Positions 53,202 to 62,779 of a stretch of 64,000 nt of DNA are shown piece after piece; position 1 is the stretch's first letter, and the number at the start of each line of letters is the position of its first letter. The position numbers and the translations under genes are program-made. The notes below the pieces were generated by a model. That model was not told the DNA's origin. It did not search any database and saw only the letters and a list, made by a program, of their open reading frames with translations. The stretch is from assembly GCA_021292165.1 (NCBI GenBank), contig CM037877.1, forward strand, positions 304,610,063 to 304,674,062. The letters run 5' to 3'. The DNA comes from Shinisaurus crocodilurus. Taxonomy: Eukaryota > Chordata > Lepidosauria > Squamata > Shinisauridae.

Positions 53202-53896
53202 TTTGGATGCTTGGCATCCTCATATTCTTGAACGTTATTGGCTGCTCCATTTGCTAAATTTGCATCACGAGAAAAGATGCAGGCCAAGGTCATCTCCAGC
53301 TCTGGATTAAGGAGACCTGTTTCACCACCTGGTTCACCACCTCTGGATTAAGGAGAACTGGTTCAAATCCTTGCTCAATGGATTGCCTTGGGCAGGTCAC
53401 AGCTCATCCTCACCTACTTTATAGGACCAGGTTTTGTCATGAAATGGGATAACTTTATCTATGCTGGCCTACTGTACTGCTTGGCGAAAGAGAGATAGAA
53501 ATGTGGTAGATAAAATTCTATTCCTCTGGTTATTTGGGTAGGGTTTTTTTTTTCTCAGCAACATTCCTTGGAAATCCTTGAAAACAGAGAGAGATATCAT
53601 CGTGAGCAGAATGTTCCCAAACTTCTCGACTGCCAGAAGGCACAAGTTGAATGACAGTAGATAGATAGGTTCATAAGTGCCCCATGGTTGCTCCTGAATC
53701 ATCCAGATCTTGCCACAATCAGAGATGGATGGGCCGTTTGTTGGACCTGATAGGGCTGCTCGTCTGTTCTTGCAAAGAGATGCTCGTCTGTTCTTGCAAA
53801 GAGATGACCTTGGCCTGCATCTTTTCTCGTGATGCAAATTTAGCAAATGGAGCAGCCAATAACAGTTCAAGAATATGAGGATGCCAAGCATCCAAA
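53202..53896. repeat. Near-identical 95-bp inverted repeat around 504 bp
   Basis: The left arm 53202-53296 (TTTGGATGCTTGGCATCC to CCAAGGTCATCTC) is matched in reverse by 53801-53896, with a single one-base indel visible. The spacer holds tandem duplications near both arms (CTGGATTAAGGAGA twice; GCTCGTCTGTTCTTGCAAAG twice) and a degenerate SINE-like stretch (about 53340-53520). It could be a long-inverted-repeat transposon or a local inverted duplication. Confidence 0.8.
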
Positions 53897-54111
53897 CCCA
53901 AGGTAGGTTAATTACCCGAGCCAGCCGGGAGTGACACAGGCTGCCGCTGCAAATGGCTTTGGAGAGCATCCAGTCATGGGAAGAGCATCCAGCCACATGG
54001 CCTGAGAGAGAAATAGTTGGAGGAGCTATTAGGCTCACTATAGGATGCTTATATGCAAATGAACACGGCAAAGGACTAGGAATGATTGGCTGAGTCCTGT
54101 GCTCAAAGTCT

Positions 54112-54218
54112 CCGACATGGGCTGCAAGTACATGATGCAGCAACATAAGCAGATCTGGGTCTGGTCAGTGCCCGGATGGGAGACTGCCTTGGACCCCAGG
54201 TATGCTGCCTGGGGTTCC
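54112..54218 (+). repeat. 5S-rRNA-like fragment
   Basis: AGATCTGGGTCTGGTCAGTG, CCCGGATGGGAGACTGCC and CCAGGTATGCTGCCTGG resemble the 3' half of 5S rRNA from box A to the end. There is no clear SINE tail, so it may be an old 5S pseudogene or a SINE3-type scrap. Confidence 0.5.
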
Positions 54219-54794
54219 ATGACAGAGGGAAAACAGGACATAAAGGAAATAAAATTAACTTAAAATAAAATAAATGTAACTTTAGCAGTATTTCGGTAGT
54301 GAGGTTACCTGTGGAATTACTGTTTACCACAGTAATCTCCCAACTTCCATCATCATTATTTCCCCAGTAGACCTGCTGTGATTCTGACTCAAAACAAAAC
54401 AAGGTTCTAGCCCTTATGGCTGTAGGGGGTGGGGGGAATGAATCAGTGAAAAAATGTTGCCACAGTCCATGACATCCTCCGCTTTGCAGTTGCTCTTCTT
54501 CAGTCTATATAGTTGAGAAGTATTTTTTATTCTTTGAATGGGATGGGAAAAGACACTCCCCCATGGACTGCAGGCAAGCACAGAACTACTAATCCTTCAC
54601 ACATCCTTCTCTCTCTCTTTGCCTTTCCCCCTACCCAGAAAGTGGGCGGCTGGGAAGAGAAGAAATGGAACATGTCAGGGGACCATAATGGGTCGGCTGG
54701 TTGCCAGTCGCTGTTGTAAATTCACAGGTTTGTTAAATGCCATTAAAACTAGCCCTAAACCTTCCGCTGCAGAAGAAATGGGAAGGGAAACTGA

Positions 54795-54838
<44 letters not shown>

Positions 54839-55505
54839 TCCTCAGCTACCAGGCTGGTTATTTTGGGGATAATGGTTTTCCTGGAAGGAGAAAAGGAATC
54901 TGATAGTCTACTGAAGTGATGTGGTACTGCCCCCTCTCTGTCTCTGCACACGCACTGCACGCGCACACACACACACACACACACATCCACACTGGAGTGT
55001 GAGCGGTGGTTTTGTGTGCATGTGTTATTATGTCACTGTTCCAGCTTGGTTAGCTGTGACCTTGGATGAAAGGAGAATGCGATGAGAGAGCTTCGTCAGA
55101 CACTGCCCTCCAGGAGACAGAGCCAGGCACCGGTCCAAAACCCAGCGTCCTCCTTTGCTCCCTCCCTCCCAATCCCTCTCTCCAGTTCCTTTCCCCATGG
55201 CAGTGGGGACAGCCTCCTCCTTCGCAATGGCCTCCCCGCCTCTGAGATGCCAGCCTTCTCCAGCTGTGTGGAGCAGCAGAAGCGGCACGCTGCACCCGAG
55301 GGGACTTTCCAAGCGGCTGAACTGTCTCCCTCTGACGTGTCGCCTCGGGTTAAATCAAGTTTTTGGGGGCTGCCCTTATATAAGAAGAAACGTGGCATCT
55401 CTGCTGAGAAGAACAGGCCTTTTCGCCCTGACAACTGGTGCAAGGAACTATGGGACAGGGGATGGGGAGAGACTGAGAGACACCAGAGTTTAACTGTCAA
55501 GGCCT
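54219..55505 (+). other. Intron 1, unclassified, with microsatellites
   Basis: (TAGA)n at 54797-54839 and (AC)n at 54965-54986. Open frames at 55082-55507 in three frames on each strand reflect GC content; none has a recognisable domain. Confidence 0.4.
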
Positions 55506-55510
55506 AGTTC

Positions 55511-56325
55511 AGAGGTTCTCAAACTTTCTATCCCCAGGGTCCCTCTTGAGAGAGCTGAACATGACCGAGGCCCAGGAGTCACAAAACTGTATTGCAGGCT
55601 TGGTGCCAGTCACAAAAATGGTGGCAGATGGAGGGAGAGTTTGGCATAATCAGCTGGCAATTGCTGATATCATTCAACTGTGAGGTTCCTCTCCCCCCCA
55701 GACCATCTGAAGTGGTAGAGTCCGCAAACAAGTTAATCCATTGTTTTTAAGAACTAGACCACAAAATATGTAACCAGGGGAGTGAGGTTACATAGGGAAG
55801 CTGTTGGTGATATTTCTCTGGGGTTCTACCTCACACACCCCCATCCCCAACTGTGGAAGGGGGATGAGGCCTTGTCTGTCAGAGCACAGGAATTGTGGGA
55901 AACCAGTTCTCTCAGGTTTTCCTTTTAGTTCCAAAAATGAAACAGAAGGCATTTTTGGAAAATAGGCCCTCTCTGCCAGCTTTGGGAGATAAATCTGCTA
56001 ATTCCCCCTCTTGGGATTTCAGGGAGTGCTTGATTTTTAAAATGTGAGCTGGCAAGGACTGAGCCTGTCTAGAGGCATTGTGCACTCTTGTCCTGGAGCA
56101 CCTTCCTTACAATCCCAGATGAAGAGGGACCAGTTGTCGTTAACCAGCAGCGATGGGAGACATCGCTATGCATGGACAACTGCAGACTCATATTCATTAT
56201 TGCTTTACTTTGTTCCAGGGCTCAGCCTTGGCATTAAAAACAGGGCCCAAATCAGTTATGGCTAAAACGAATCCAAAACACTGATCAATAACACACACCC
56301 CTTCACTTACTCCAGCCGAATGTAT
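55511..56325 (+). other. Intron 1, hAT-like end and unclassified sequence
   Basis: CAGAGGTTCTCAAACTTTC at about 55511 resembles a hAT terminal repeat. The partner end is not placed. Confidence 0.35.
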
Positions 56326-56326
56326 A

Positions 56327-56375
56327 TTCGACTCGATGGCCTTGTAGGCCCCTTCCAACTCTATGATCCTATGAT
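56327..56375 (+). mobile_element. CR1-like tail fragment
   Basis: ACTCGATGGCCTTGTAGGCC and CCAACTCTATGATCCTATGAT, the tail shared by CR1 and the 5S-SINEs. Only ~49 bp. Confidence 0.75.
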
Positions 56376-56898
56376 ATCCTAAGCATTAGTTCATACAGAT
56401 TGCATTTTTCAAGCGTGTACATTCCTGGCTGCCACTGCAGATCCCCTCTTCCCATTCTGAGGATTGTCAAGGGAGAACTTCCACAGTTCTCTAGTCTTAC
56501 TGGACGTGTGCTCCATTCCTAGCGGCCACTGCAAGCCCTTCCTCTTACAAGGAGGAGCGCCCATAGCTCCCCATTCCTCTCTCCCTGTCTCATAATACTG
56601 CAACCCGGATCATCCAATGAAGCGAAACGGTGGGAGATTCAGGGACAGATAAAAGGAAGTACTTATTCACACAGCAGGTAGTTGCTACCACAAGATGTAG
56701 TGATGGCCACCAACTTGAATGGCTTTCAAAGGGGATTAGACAAATTCATGGAGAGCAAGGTGATCAGCGGCTACTAATCATTATGGCTGTATATTACCTC
56801 CAGTATTAGAGGCAGTATGCCTCTGAAATACCACATGTTGAGGAACACAAGTGCGCTTGTGCTGTTGCGCTTGTGTTCTGCTTGTGAGCTTCCCGTAG

Positions 56899-57537
56899 GC
56901 AGTGCCCTGGTTACATCCAGGTTAGACTACTGTAATGTGCTTTATGTGGGGACTGCCCCTGAAGACTATTTGGAAACTGCAACTGTACAGAATGTGGCAT
57001 CTGGAACGCATATGGGAGCTAGGCGTTTGGGTCATATTACTCCTATTCTGTATCATCTACATTGGCTGCCTGTTAGTTTCCATGCCCAGTTCAAGGTGCT
57101 GGTTTTGGACTTTAAAGCCAAAATGATTTGGGACCATGTTATCTGAAGGATGACCTAGACCTGTATGAGCTTGCCCAAGCATTAAGATCAGTGTCAGAGG
57201 CCCTCCTCCCTGGCCCACCAACAAGAGCCATTAGGCTGGCAGGTACTAGGGATAGGGCTTTCTCAGTGGTGGCCCCACGCCTTTGTAATTTCCTCCCCAG
57301 GGAGATACAAATGGCCTGATCGCTGCTGGCTTTTAAAAACAAACAAACCTGAAGACACATTTGTTCTAGTCTGCATTTGTTGCTTAACAATCATTAGCTC
57401 CTGCTCCTGCTGTGTGTGTGTTTAATTGTCATTTGTATGTTCATGGTTTTTGTAATATTGTAAGCTACCTGGTGAGGGCAGTGCACCCTGAAAGATGAGT
57501 TAAAAAAATATTTATAAGTAAATATAAGTAAATGTGG
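56899..57537 (+). pseudogene. Second LINE, ORF2 C-terminus (L2/CR1-like)
   Basis: Reading across frames gives VTSRLDYCNVLYVGT, RRLGHITPILYHLHWLPV, FKVLVLDFKAKM, then LLPGPPTRAIRLAGTRDRAF and SVVAPRL-NFLPREIQMA. This is the thumb/C-terminal region of L2-type ORF2. At least one frameshift lies near 57125. The tail TGAGTTAAAAAAATATTT with AAGTAAATATAAGT closes it. Confidence 0.8.
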
Positions 57538-57594
57538 TTGGCCACTGTGGGAACAGAATGCTGGACTAGATAGGCCTTTGGTCTGATCCAGCAT

Positions 57595-57610
57595 GGCTCT
57601 TCTTATTCTT
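57595..57610. repeat. Target-site duplication of the FABP4 retrocopy, left
   Basis: GGCTCTTCTTATTCTT, repeated exactly at 58301-58316 on the other side of the insertion. Confidence 0.9.
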
Positions 57611-57675
57611 TTTTTTTTTGTTTTTTTTTTGTTTTTTTGTTTTTTGTTTTTTTTTCCCCATCTCAAGGTGAGCAC

Positions 57676-57681
57676 TTTATT
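57676..57681 (-). terminator. Polyadenylation signal of the retrocopy
   Basis: AATAAA on the minus strand, about 20 nt before the A-rich tail, the canonical spacing. It was copied with the mRNA. Confidence 0.85.
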
Positions 57682-57840
57682 GAATAACCACAATACTTCA
57701 GATTAGATACAAGGATGCTTTTGAATTGGCTTGTCAACAACTCGATTCTTTGAAGAACACGATTGCCTTGCGAGGCTTTGCTCCAGAGCTGAGCTTCATC
57801 CTATGCTTCGGGGCCCTGTTAACTGCACAAAAGGGCATCT

Positions 57841-58239
57841 TCATGCTTTCTCATAGATCCTAGTGGAGATAACATTGTTCATAATACATTCCACAACCAG
57901 CTTGCCATCCTCTACTTTCCTTTTTATTGTGGTCTCTTTGCCATCCCATTTCTGCACCTGATTGAGTGAGCCGTTGTCCAATGTCACAACACTCTTTACT
58001 TTCCTGCCATCTGCTGTGGTCTCATCAAATTCTTCCCCCGGTTTGAAGGAAAGTTCTGTGTTCTTTATATTGCTCTCCGTTTTCATAGTTATAACATCCC
58101 CGTTGCAGCTGAAGATCACATTCGGCTTGGCAATGCTAGCCATCTTCCTGGTGGCAAAGCCCACATCAATTTCTTTCAAGTAGTCATCAAATTTATCACT
58201 AGAAACCAGCTTCCAAGTTCCCAAAAACTGGTCACACAT
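57841..58239 (-). CDS. FABP4-like fatty-acid-binding protein, intact retrogene ORF
   Basis: The frame encodes a complete 132-residue intracellular lipid-binding protein, the usual length for adipocyte-type FABP4, with no stop or frameshift. It opens [20 protein letters not shown], containing the GTWKL...FDDY FABP signature, and has [33 protein letters not shown] and VQKWDGKET in family order. The carboxylate-binding triad is kept (R107, R127, Y129 counting Met), as are Y20 and the basic cluster K22/R31/K32 linked to nuclear targeting in FABP4. The fold is a ten-strand beta barrel that carries fatty acids in the cytosol. The parent gene has four exons and here all are fused, so this is a retrocopy. 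Closest by eye to FABP4; FABP8/PMP2 or FABP3 are less likely. No promoter is evident and transcription is unknown. Confidence 0.85.
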   Translation of the reverse strand: MCDQFLGTWKLVSSDKFDDYLKEIDVGFATRKMASIAKPNVIFSCNGDVITMKTESNIKNTELSFKPGEEFDETTADGRKVKSVVTLDNGSLNQVQKWDGKETTIKRKVEDGKLVVECIMNNVISTRIYEKA

Positions 58240-58300
58240 CGTTGTAGGATTAGGTTTCCTAAAGGACTTCCTATTAAAAAAAGAAACACCTTAACAAGAA

Positions 58301-58316
58301 GGCTCTTCTTATTCTT
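58301..58316. repeat. Target-site duplication of the FABP4 retrocopy, right
   Basis: Exact second copy of the 16-bp word at 57595-57610. It continues into host LINE sequence (ATGTAGTTC). Confidence 0.9.
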
Positions 58317-58427
58317 ATGTAGTTCTGGACTTGGTATGTTTTGAAACAGGTAGAAGAGGCAAGTGATAGCTTTGAGGAAAGAGCCAGCCGGCCATTCTAA
58401 CCTGTGACAACATTGTCTCTTGGGCAG

Positions 58428-58502
58428 GCCAAAGACAGCGACGATGAGGAAGAGGTGGTGCACGTGGACCGAGACCATTTCATGGATGAATTCTTCGAAC
58501 AG
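58428..58502 (+). CDS. STX1B: Syntaxin-1B, coding exon 2
   Basis: The 75-nt phase-0 exon encodes [19 protein letters not shown] and DEFFEQ, framed by GGGCAG before and GTAAGA after. It is the acidic linker leading into helix Ha of the Habc regulatory domain, which folds over the SNARE helix in closed syntaxin. The [20 protein letters not shown] wording is that of STX1B; STX1A has a different acidic run (DDDDDVAVTVDRD-type). Joined to exon 1 it gives the expected N-terminus. Exon 3, which should begin VEEIRG, is not in the remaining 5.5 kb, so the rest of the gene (Habc, SNARE motif, membrane anchor) lies beyond the window. The frame across this exon reads on past the donor by chance. Confidence 0.95.
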
Positions 58503-60524
58503 GTAAGACGATGGGCACCATCAAGGACTTCTGCGGAGGAGTCCCAACCCCCTGCAGCTAGAAGACAGCCAGACAATGGGCTGAGCTGAAATATCCAAAT
58601 TAGGTACATTCACATACTTTCAGCTATGCTGTTGGTTTTGTTTTAGGATATTTATTGCACACATGTATTTCCTAGGCATAATTAGCACTTAAGGGAATAG
58701 ACATTTGTCTTCTGAAATGTCAAAAACTACCATTCAGGGACCAAAACTCAAGCTGCCATCGCAACATTTTGAACATGTACGCGCTCGGGCTTATCAAAGG
58801 AAGCTAATATCCCCCCCTGTAATCCAAAAACGTAATGCATCTTAAATTCAGATTTTCACATATCCCCAGCAAAATCAAAGTTTGGGGATCTGAGTGAAAA
58901 TGCCTGTTTGGCCATTTAAATTTTGAGAATGAACTTTGTCTCAAATAGACAAATGGAGCCTCCCTATTCAGATGCAGTATATCCCATACATTTTCAGGCT
59001 TATCTCCTCAGTCATAAGGTCTAGAAACTTACCTCTCAAGAAATGGAATCTGCAGCTCTCAGGATCCTGAACTCTGTGCTTTCTACCAAATTCTGTACTT
59101 TGTGTTTGCAAATAAGCAGTGTACACACGACCCTGGCAATAGGGAGGCGAGCAGACTCTTGAGCGTTGGTGTAATTTGCTCTGCACGAGAAACCCCACTA
59201 GGAGGTGGGCTGCCCCATTCCACATTTGGCTCAACTTCCAAAGCATCATCAGGAGCATGCCCTAAGTCAGGGCATGGCTAGCAATGCACAGGCTGCATCT
59301 GGTCTCTGAAGGTATATTATCTCTTACCCACCCACCCACTCCAGCTAGCCAGCCAGTTTTTAATTCAAGTGTTTCAAAAAGTTTTCGAGGCCTGAAATAT
59401 ACATGCTGCCAGCAGGCCTGTGTCTTTAAACCTGGGTTGGGCCCCATTCATGTCAAAACCAGATTGGAGTTCCAATTTTTAGAGCAAAGGAGGCATGCAT
59501 GTGAGGGGAGCTGAACCCTCATATGCTGCTTATCACCTCGCCGTCCATCCTCTGAGGCGCTTTTCTCTCAGCCACATTCAGGGGACAGATTGCAAGGAGG
59601 TAAGCAGAGGGTAGGGACACGCCAGCAACAGCTGACGTCTCCTCAACCACGTGCTTCTTTTGCTCTTAAAAAGGAACACGCAAACTACACATTTTATATG
59701 TGATCGGGACAGACACAGGTTTAATGAGACTGGTCTGTAGTGAACATGTGTAGTTTGGGAGGAAGGAAATTGTTTTCCAAAGGTGTAGATGCGTGTGTGA
59801 GAGAGAGATTCTACAGTTTAATGTTATCATCCTTTTTTGGTTTCACCTGTCGCACCCCAGCTATGCCTGAGCTCATTTGCCTCATAGCAATGATTCCCCG
59901 TCCCATTAGATAGCTCTGGCTTTAATATAGAAGTTGGTTTGTGCAGCCAGATACACTTCCAGCTTCCAGACAGCTGAGGGGAAAGCAAAATGGCCTCCAA
60001 GAATACAGGAAGTTGGCCATCCGTGCTCTTTCCTTCCCATTCCCCCCACTACCACCACCACTCTTTCTCAAGAGCTGCTTTGGTGCAGGAGATGCTTTGG
60101 TACCCGTGGCCTGTATTAACTCCTGCTTATACACGTGCTTGGGATCTGCATGAGAGCAAAGCTCATGAATATTCAAACAGCATGCCGTTAATATGCAAGA
60201 GCATCTTTAAATGGTTCCAGGCAGCCTCCATAATGCCCAGGTGCTGGAGGCTGAAGGAGGGCAGGGAAGGCCATTGGGGCGATGGCCACCAGCAGCTGCA
60301 AAGTCCATGTTCGTGTGTCAGGACTTCTTTACCAAGGACATTCATAACTGAGACCATCGCAGTGCACTCTAGAGAAACCTTGCTGTTTCTCCCAAACTAT
60401 ACTGTGGCGTGATAGGGTTGCTTGTGGAAAATTCATGCTTCAAACCTCTTTGCTGTGTTCATCAGAACCGAGTGTCTTTGCCTTCCACAAATGCAGAATG
60501 TCATGGTGTTCGTTGCAGAATCTA
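58503..60524 (+). other. STX1B: STX1B intron 2, first part, repeat-poor
   Basis: It starts at the GTAAGA donor. Apart from a ~70-bp inverted-repeat element at about 59683-59752 (CAAACTACACATTTTATATG versus ATGTGTAGTTTGGG), I recognise no mobile element. No exon matching syntaxin is seen. Confidence 0.5.
59683..59752. mobile_element. Small MITE-like inverted repeat
   Basis: GCAAACTACACATTTTATATG pairs loosely with GAACATGTGTAGTTTGGG. Short and partly decayed. Confidence 0.45.
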
Positions 60525-60525
60525 A

Positions 60526-60766
60526 TATTTATTTATGTATTTACTTATTTATTTGTTACATTTATATTCTGCCTTTTCCTCCGAGGAGCCCAAGGCAACG
60601 TACATAATTCTCCTCTTCGTTTTATCCTCACAACAACCCCGTGAGGTAGGTTAGGTTGGGAGTCAGCAACTGGCCCAAACTCACTGAGTGAGCTTCATGG
60701 CAGAGTGTGGACTTGAACTCGGGTCTCCCCAGTCCTAGTCCAACACTCCACACTACACTGGCTCTG
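60526..60766 (-). mobile_element. Sauria SINE, full length
   Basis: The reversed tail TATTTACTTATTTATTTG is followed by GAGGTAGGTTAGGTTGGGAG, AACTCACTGAGTGAGCTTC, and the head TCCACACTACACTGGCTCTG. Confidence 0.88.
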
Positions 60767-61210
60767 ATGTGGATTTCTGAGATTCTCCGCTTTTCCCTCA
60801 TTTTTTTTTTTTTAAATGTTTCTAGCCCTCATGGTGATGCACTTGAAAAGATGCAAATTGTGTGTCTTGAAGTGATTCTGGCGTTCAAGAGGTGGCGTTA
60901 TTGTGCCAAGCAGGGTGAGCTATCCTTTCCCATGGGAATTCCAGTCCAACTTATCTCTCTCGCTCACTACCTTTCACTTAGACACACCTCATCTCTTGCT
61001 GCCCTTCCCCCAAATTTCATGTTCTCCTTAAAATACACATACCTGCCAGTCCTCCTTCAAATAAGCATACAAATCTCACGATTTCCTGCAAAATTAGCAA
61101 ATGTAGTCGCCTAGTGCTCTGATCCAAGAATCTGAATGTTCTCGCACACTTTTCTTGTGTGTGCCTGGATTCTGATTTGCCTTGGTTGTGTAACAACTCG
61201 TCCAACATTC

Positions 61211-61262
61211 ATAAACCGGCCAGATGGTTAACAAACATAATAAAATAAATAAATAAATAAAA
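61211..61262 (+). mobile_element. LINE 3'-end fragment
   Basis: AAACCGGCCAGATGGTTAAC and CATAATAAAATAAATAAAT, an eroded relative of the short insertion at 24517-24573. Confidence 0.55.
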
Positions 61263-61349
61263 ACTGTGAACACTTAAGCTCCAACTACATATGATGGCAG
61301 AATGGTAGTTGTTGTAGGTATGTGGGCGGTAGTTGGTATACCTGTGGCT

Positions 61350-61498
61350 TACCTGCCTGAAGGTAGGGTGCGTGCTGTTGCACTCATGTCCTGCTTGTCG
61401 GATCCCGCGGGCAGCTGGCTGGCCACTGTGTGAACAGAATGCTGGACCAGATGGACCCTCGGTCTGATCCGGCATGGCTCTTCTTGTGTTCTTATGAA
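61350..61498 (+). mobile_element. CR1-like LINE 3' end
   Basis: GTGCGTGCTGTTGCACTC, CTGGCTGGCCACTGTGTG, AACAGAATGCTGGACCAG and GATCCGGCATGGCTCTTC, ending TGTGTTCTTATGAAG. This uninterrupted copy shows how the host LINE at 56633-58330 should read. Confidence 0.75.
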
Positions 61499-61865
61499 GT
61501 CTCTTTTCTGTTGGCAGTTCCCCCCCCCCCAGCTGTGCTCCAGTGCTGGAAAGGAGCCCATCTGAGAGAAAAATACCTACGGGGGGGGGGGGGAAGCCTC
61601 ATGGAGCTAAAGAATGGCCACAGGAAGGGTTCGGATCCCCAGGCACCCCACTCGCTCTACAAATCCACCTTCTCCCGCCTCCCACTTTAGACATGACCAG
61701 AGGCAGACTTGAGTTTAAACAAACAGGCCTCTCTCAACCACGTGTGTAGTTTTGAGCCTTAGGGAAAGCGGCTGGATGCTCATTGGATACACGGTATATG
61801 CCCTCTTCTGACGTGGAGGGAAGCCCCGGTCAGGGTTGGCATGGGGACTGTGGATCTTGATAGAG

Positions 61866-61950
61866 CAGTGTTCTCCAACCTTGGGCTGGCTGGGGCATGC
61901 TGGGAGTTGTAGACCAAAAACATCTGGGGACCCAAGGTTGGAGAACACTG
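61866..61950. mobile_element. Deleted 85-bp foldback hAT MITE with perfect duplication
   Basis: CAGTGTTCTCCAACCTTGGG is joined directly to CTGGCTGGGGCATGCTGG, so most of the left arm is gone, while the right arm is complete. TGATAGAG flanks both sides exactly (61858-61865, 61951-61958). Confidence 0.9.
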
Positions 61951-62087
61951 TGATAGAGAGATACTGGCGAAGCCCGGCCACTGTCTGCCTTCTGTGAGTC
62001 GGCTGCAGGTTTCAGGACCTTGGAGAGGGGTTTCTAGTAGTTGGCTTCAAGAGGCGCACACGCCACGGTTCAAACCCTTTCTGCAGC

Positions 62088-62104
62088 GCAGTGCCCCCTA
62101 GTGG
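62088..62104 (-). promoter_or_regulatory. CTCF-like site, reverse
   Basis: On the minus strand, CCACTAGGGGGCACTGC is a strong match to the CTCF core. It points towards the forward site at 11247-11262, 50.8 kb away, with the STX1B promoter between them. Confidence 0.7.
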
Positions 62105-62256
62105 TCATGCTGGGCCACTGCAGCCATTTCACTCGAGAAAACTTATTTTTTGAGCCCGTCAATGGTTTGGGGAGCGTTTAGCCATGAACAGCAGCTCCGT
62201 TCTACCCTGGATCTGACAAGGAATGGGGCATTCCAGACGGCTGGGGATGCTTTAAC

Positions 62257-62290
62257 TCAGGGTTGGGGAACCTCTGGCCCTCAGTCCAAC
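62257..62290. mobile_element. hAT MITE end fragment
   Basis: CAGGGTTGGGGAACCTCTGG with no matching second end found. Confidence 0.4.
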
Positions 62291-62463
62291 CCACAGCCTC
62301 CCATCTGTCAGCCCTGCCCCCCTCCACAGCTCATCCAAGGCTCCCTTTGGCAACTGCAACCACCTCCGCCTCCTAGCTTTCTCTTTTGCCTTTAGGCTTT
62401 CTGCCCCTGCTTTCTCTTTCCCTTCTCTCCCAACTCTCCCATGTTTCCCCACCCTGCCCCCGC

Positions 62464-62465
<2 letters not shown>

Positions 62466-62499
<34 letters not shown>
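62466..62499. repeat. (TG)n microsatellite
   Basis: TG array, with further TG-rich and CACG-rich stretches up to about 62660 and a (CA)n run at 62753-62773. Confidence 0.95.
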
Positions 62500-62500
<1 letters not shown>

Positions 62501-62779
62501 AGATATATGCATGTGTTGATGGATGGGGGATGTGCAGATGGATAGGTGTGCGTGTGTGTGTGCACGCACGTGCGTGCGCATGCGTGTGAGAATGGGGCGG
62601 GGATGTGTGTGGACATATGGATGGATGTGAATGTGGGAAAGTGTAGATGGATGGATGTGTTGTATGGGGTGGGGAGTGACTTTGATCCTGCTCAGCTCTG
62701 GCAAATGGCCCCCAGGATGTTATCCACAAGGGAACGTGATCCTCGGGTTGGCACGCACACACACACACACACGCTTTAA

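Larger units (their letters stand above)
57611..58300 (-). mobile_element. Processed FABP4-like retrocopy (whole insertion)
   Basis: The 690-bp insertion runs, on the minus strand, from a short 5'UTR through an intronless 132-codon frame, a 3'UTR and an AATAAA signal (57681-57676) to an A-rich tail with a few interrupting bases (about 57655-57611). A 16-bp duplication brackets it. All hallmarks of LINE-mediated mRNA retroposition are present. The interrupted A-tail means it is not brand new. Confidence 0.93.
56633..58330 (+). mobile_element. Host LINE (CR1-like) interrupted twice
   Basis: Pieces: 56633-56898 (GGACAGATAAAAGGAAGTAC, TGATGGCCACCAACTTGAATGG, GAGCTTCCCGTAGGCA), 57538-57610 (TTGGCCACTGTGGGAACAG, GGTCTGATCCAGCATGG) and 58301-58330 (GGCTCTTCTTATTCTTATG). 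The same text is contiguous at 61350-61498. The two gaps hold a second LINE (56899-57537) and the FABP4 retrocopy (57611-58300). Confidence 0.8.
17659..58427 (+). other. STX1B: STX1B intron 1 (about 40.8 kb)
   Basis: It is bounded by GTAAGA after exon 1 and CTCTTGGGCAG before exon 2, phase 0. No other syntaxin exon is expected here, since exon 1 and exon 2 join directly in known syntaxin-1 proteins. The intron holds nearly all the mobile elements listed below plus the intact FABP4-like retrocopy on the opposite strand. The pyrimidine tract before the acceptor is weak. Confidence 0.85.

Noticed and set aside
55082..55507. Overlapping open frames on both strands
   Set aside because: Several frames are open together because of GC-rich, stop-poor sequence; no domain, no repeat family, no good splice framing.
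62252..62704. 150-residue His/Thr-rich frame
   Set aside because: The His-Thr alternation is the (TG)n/(CA)n microsatellite.
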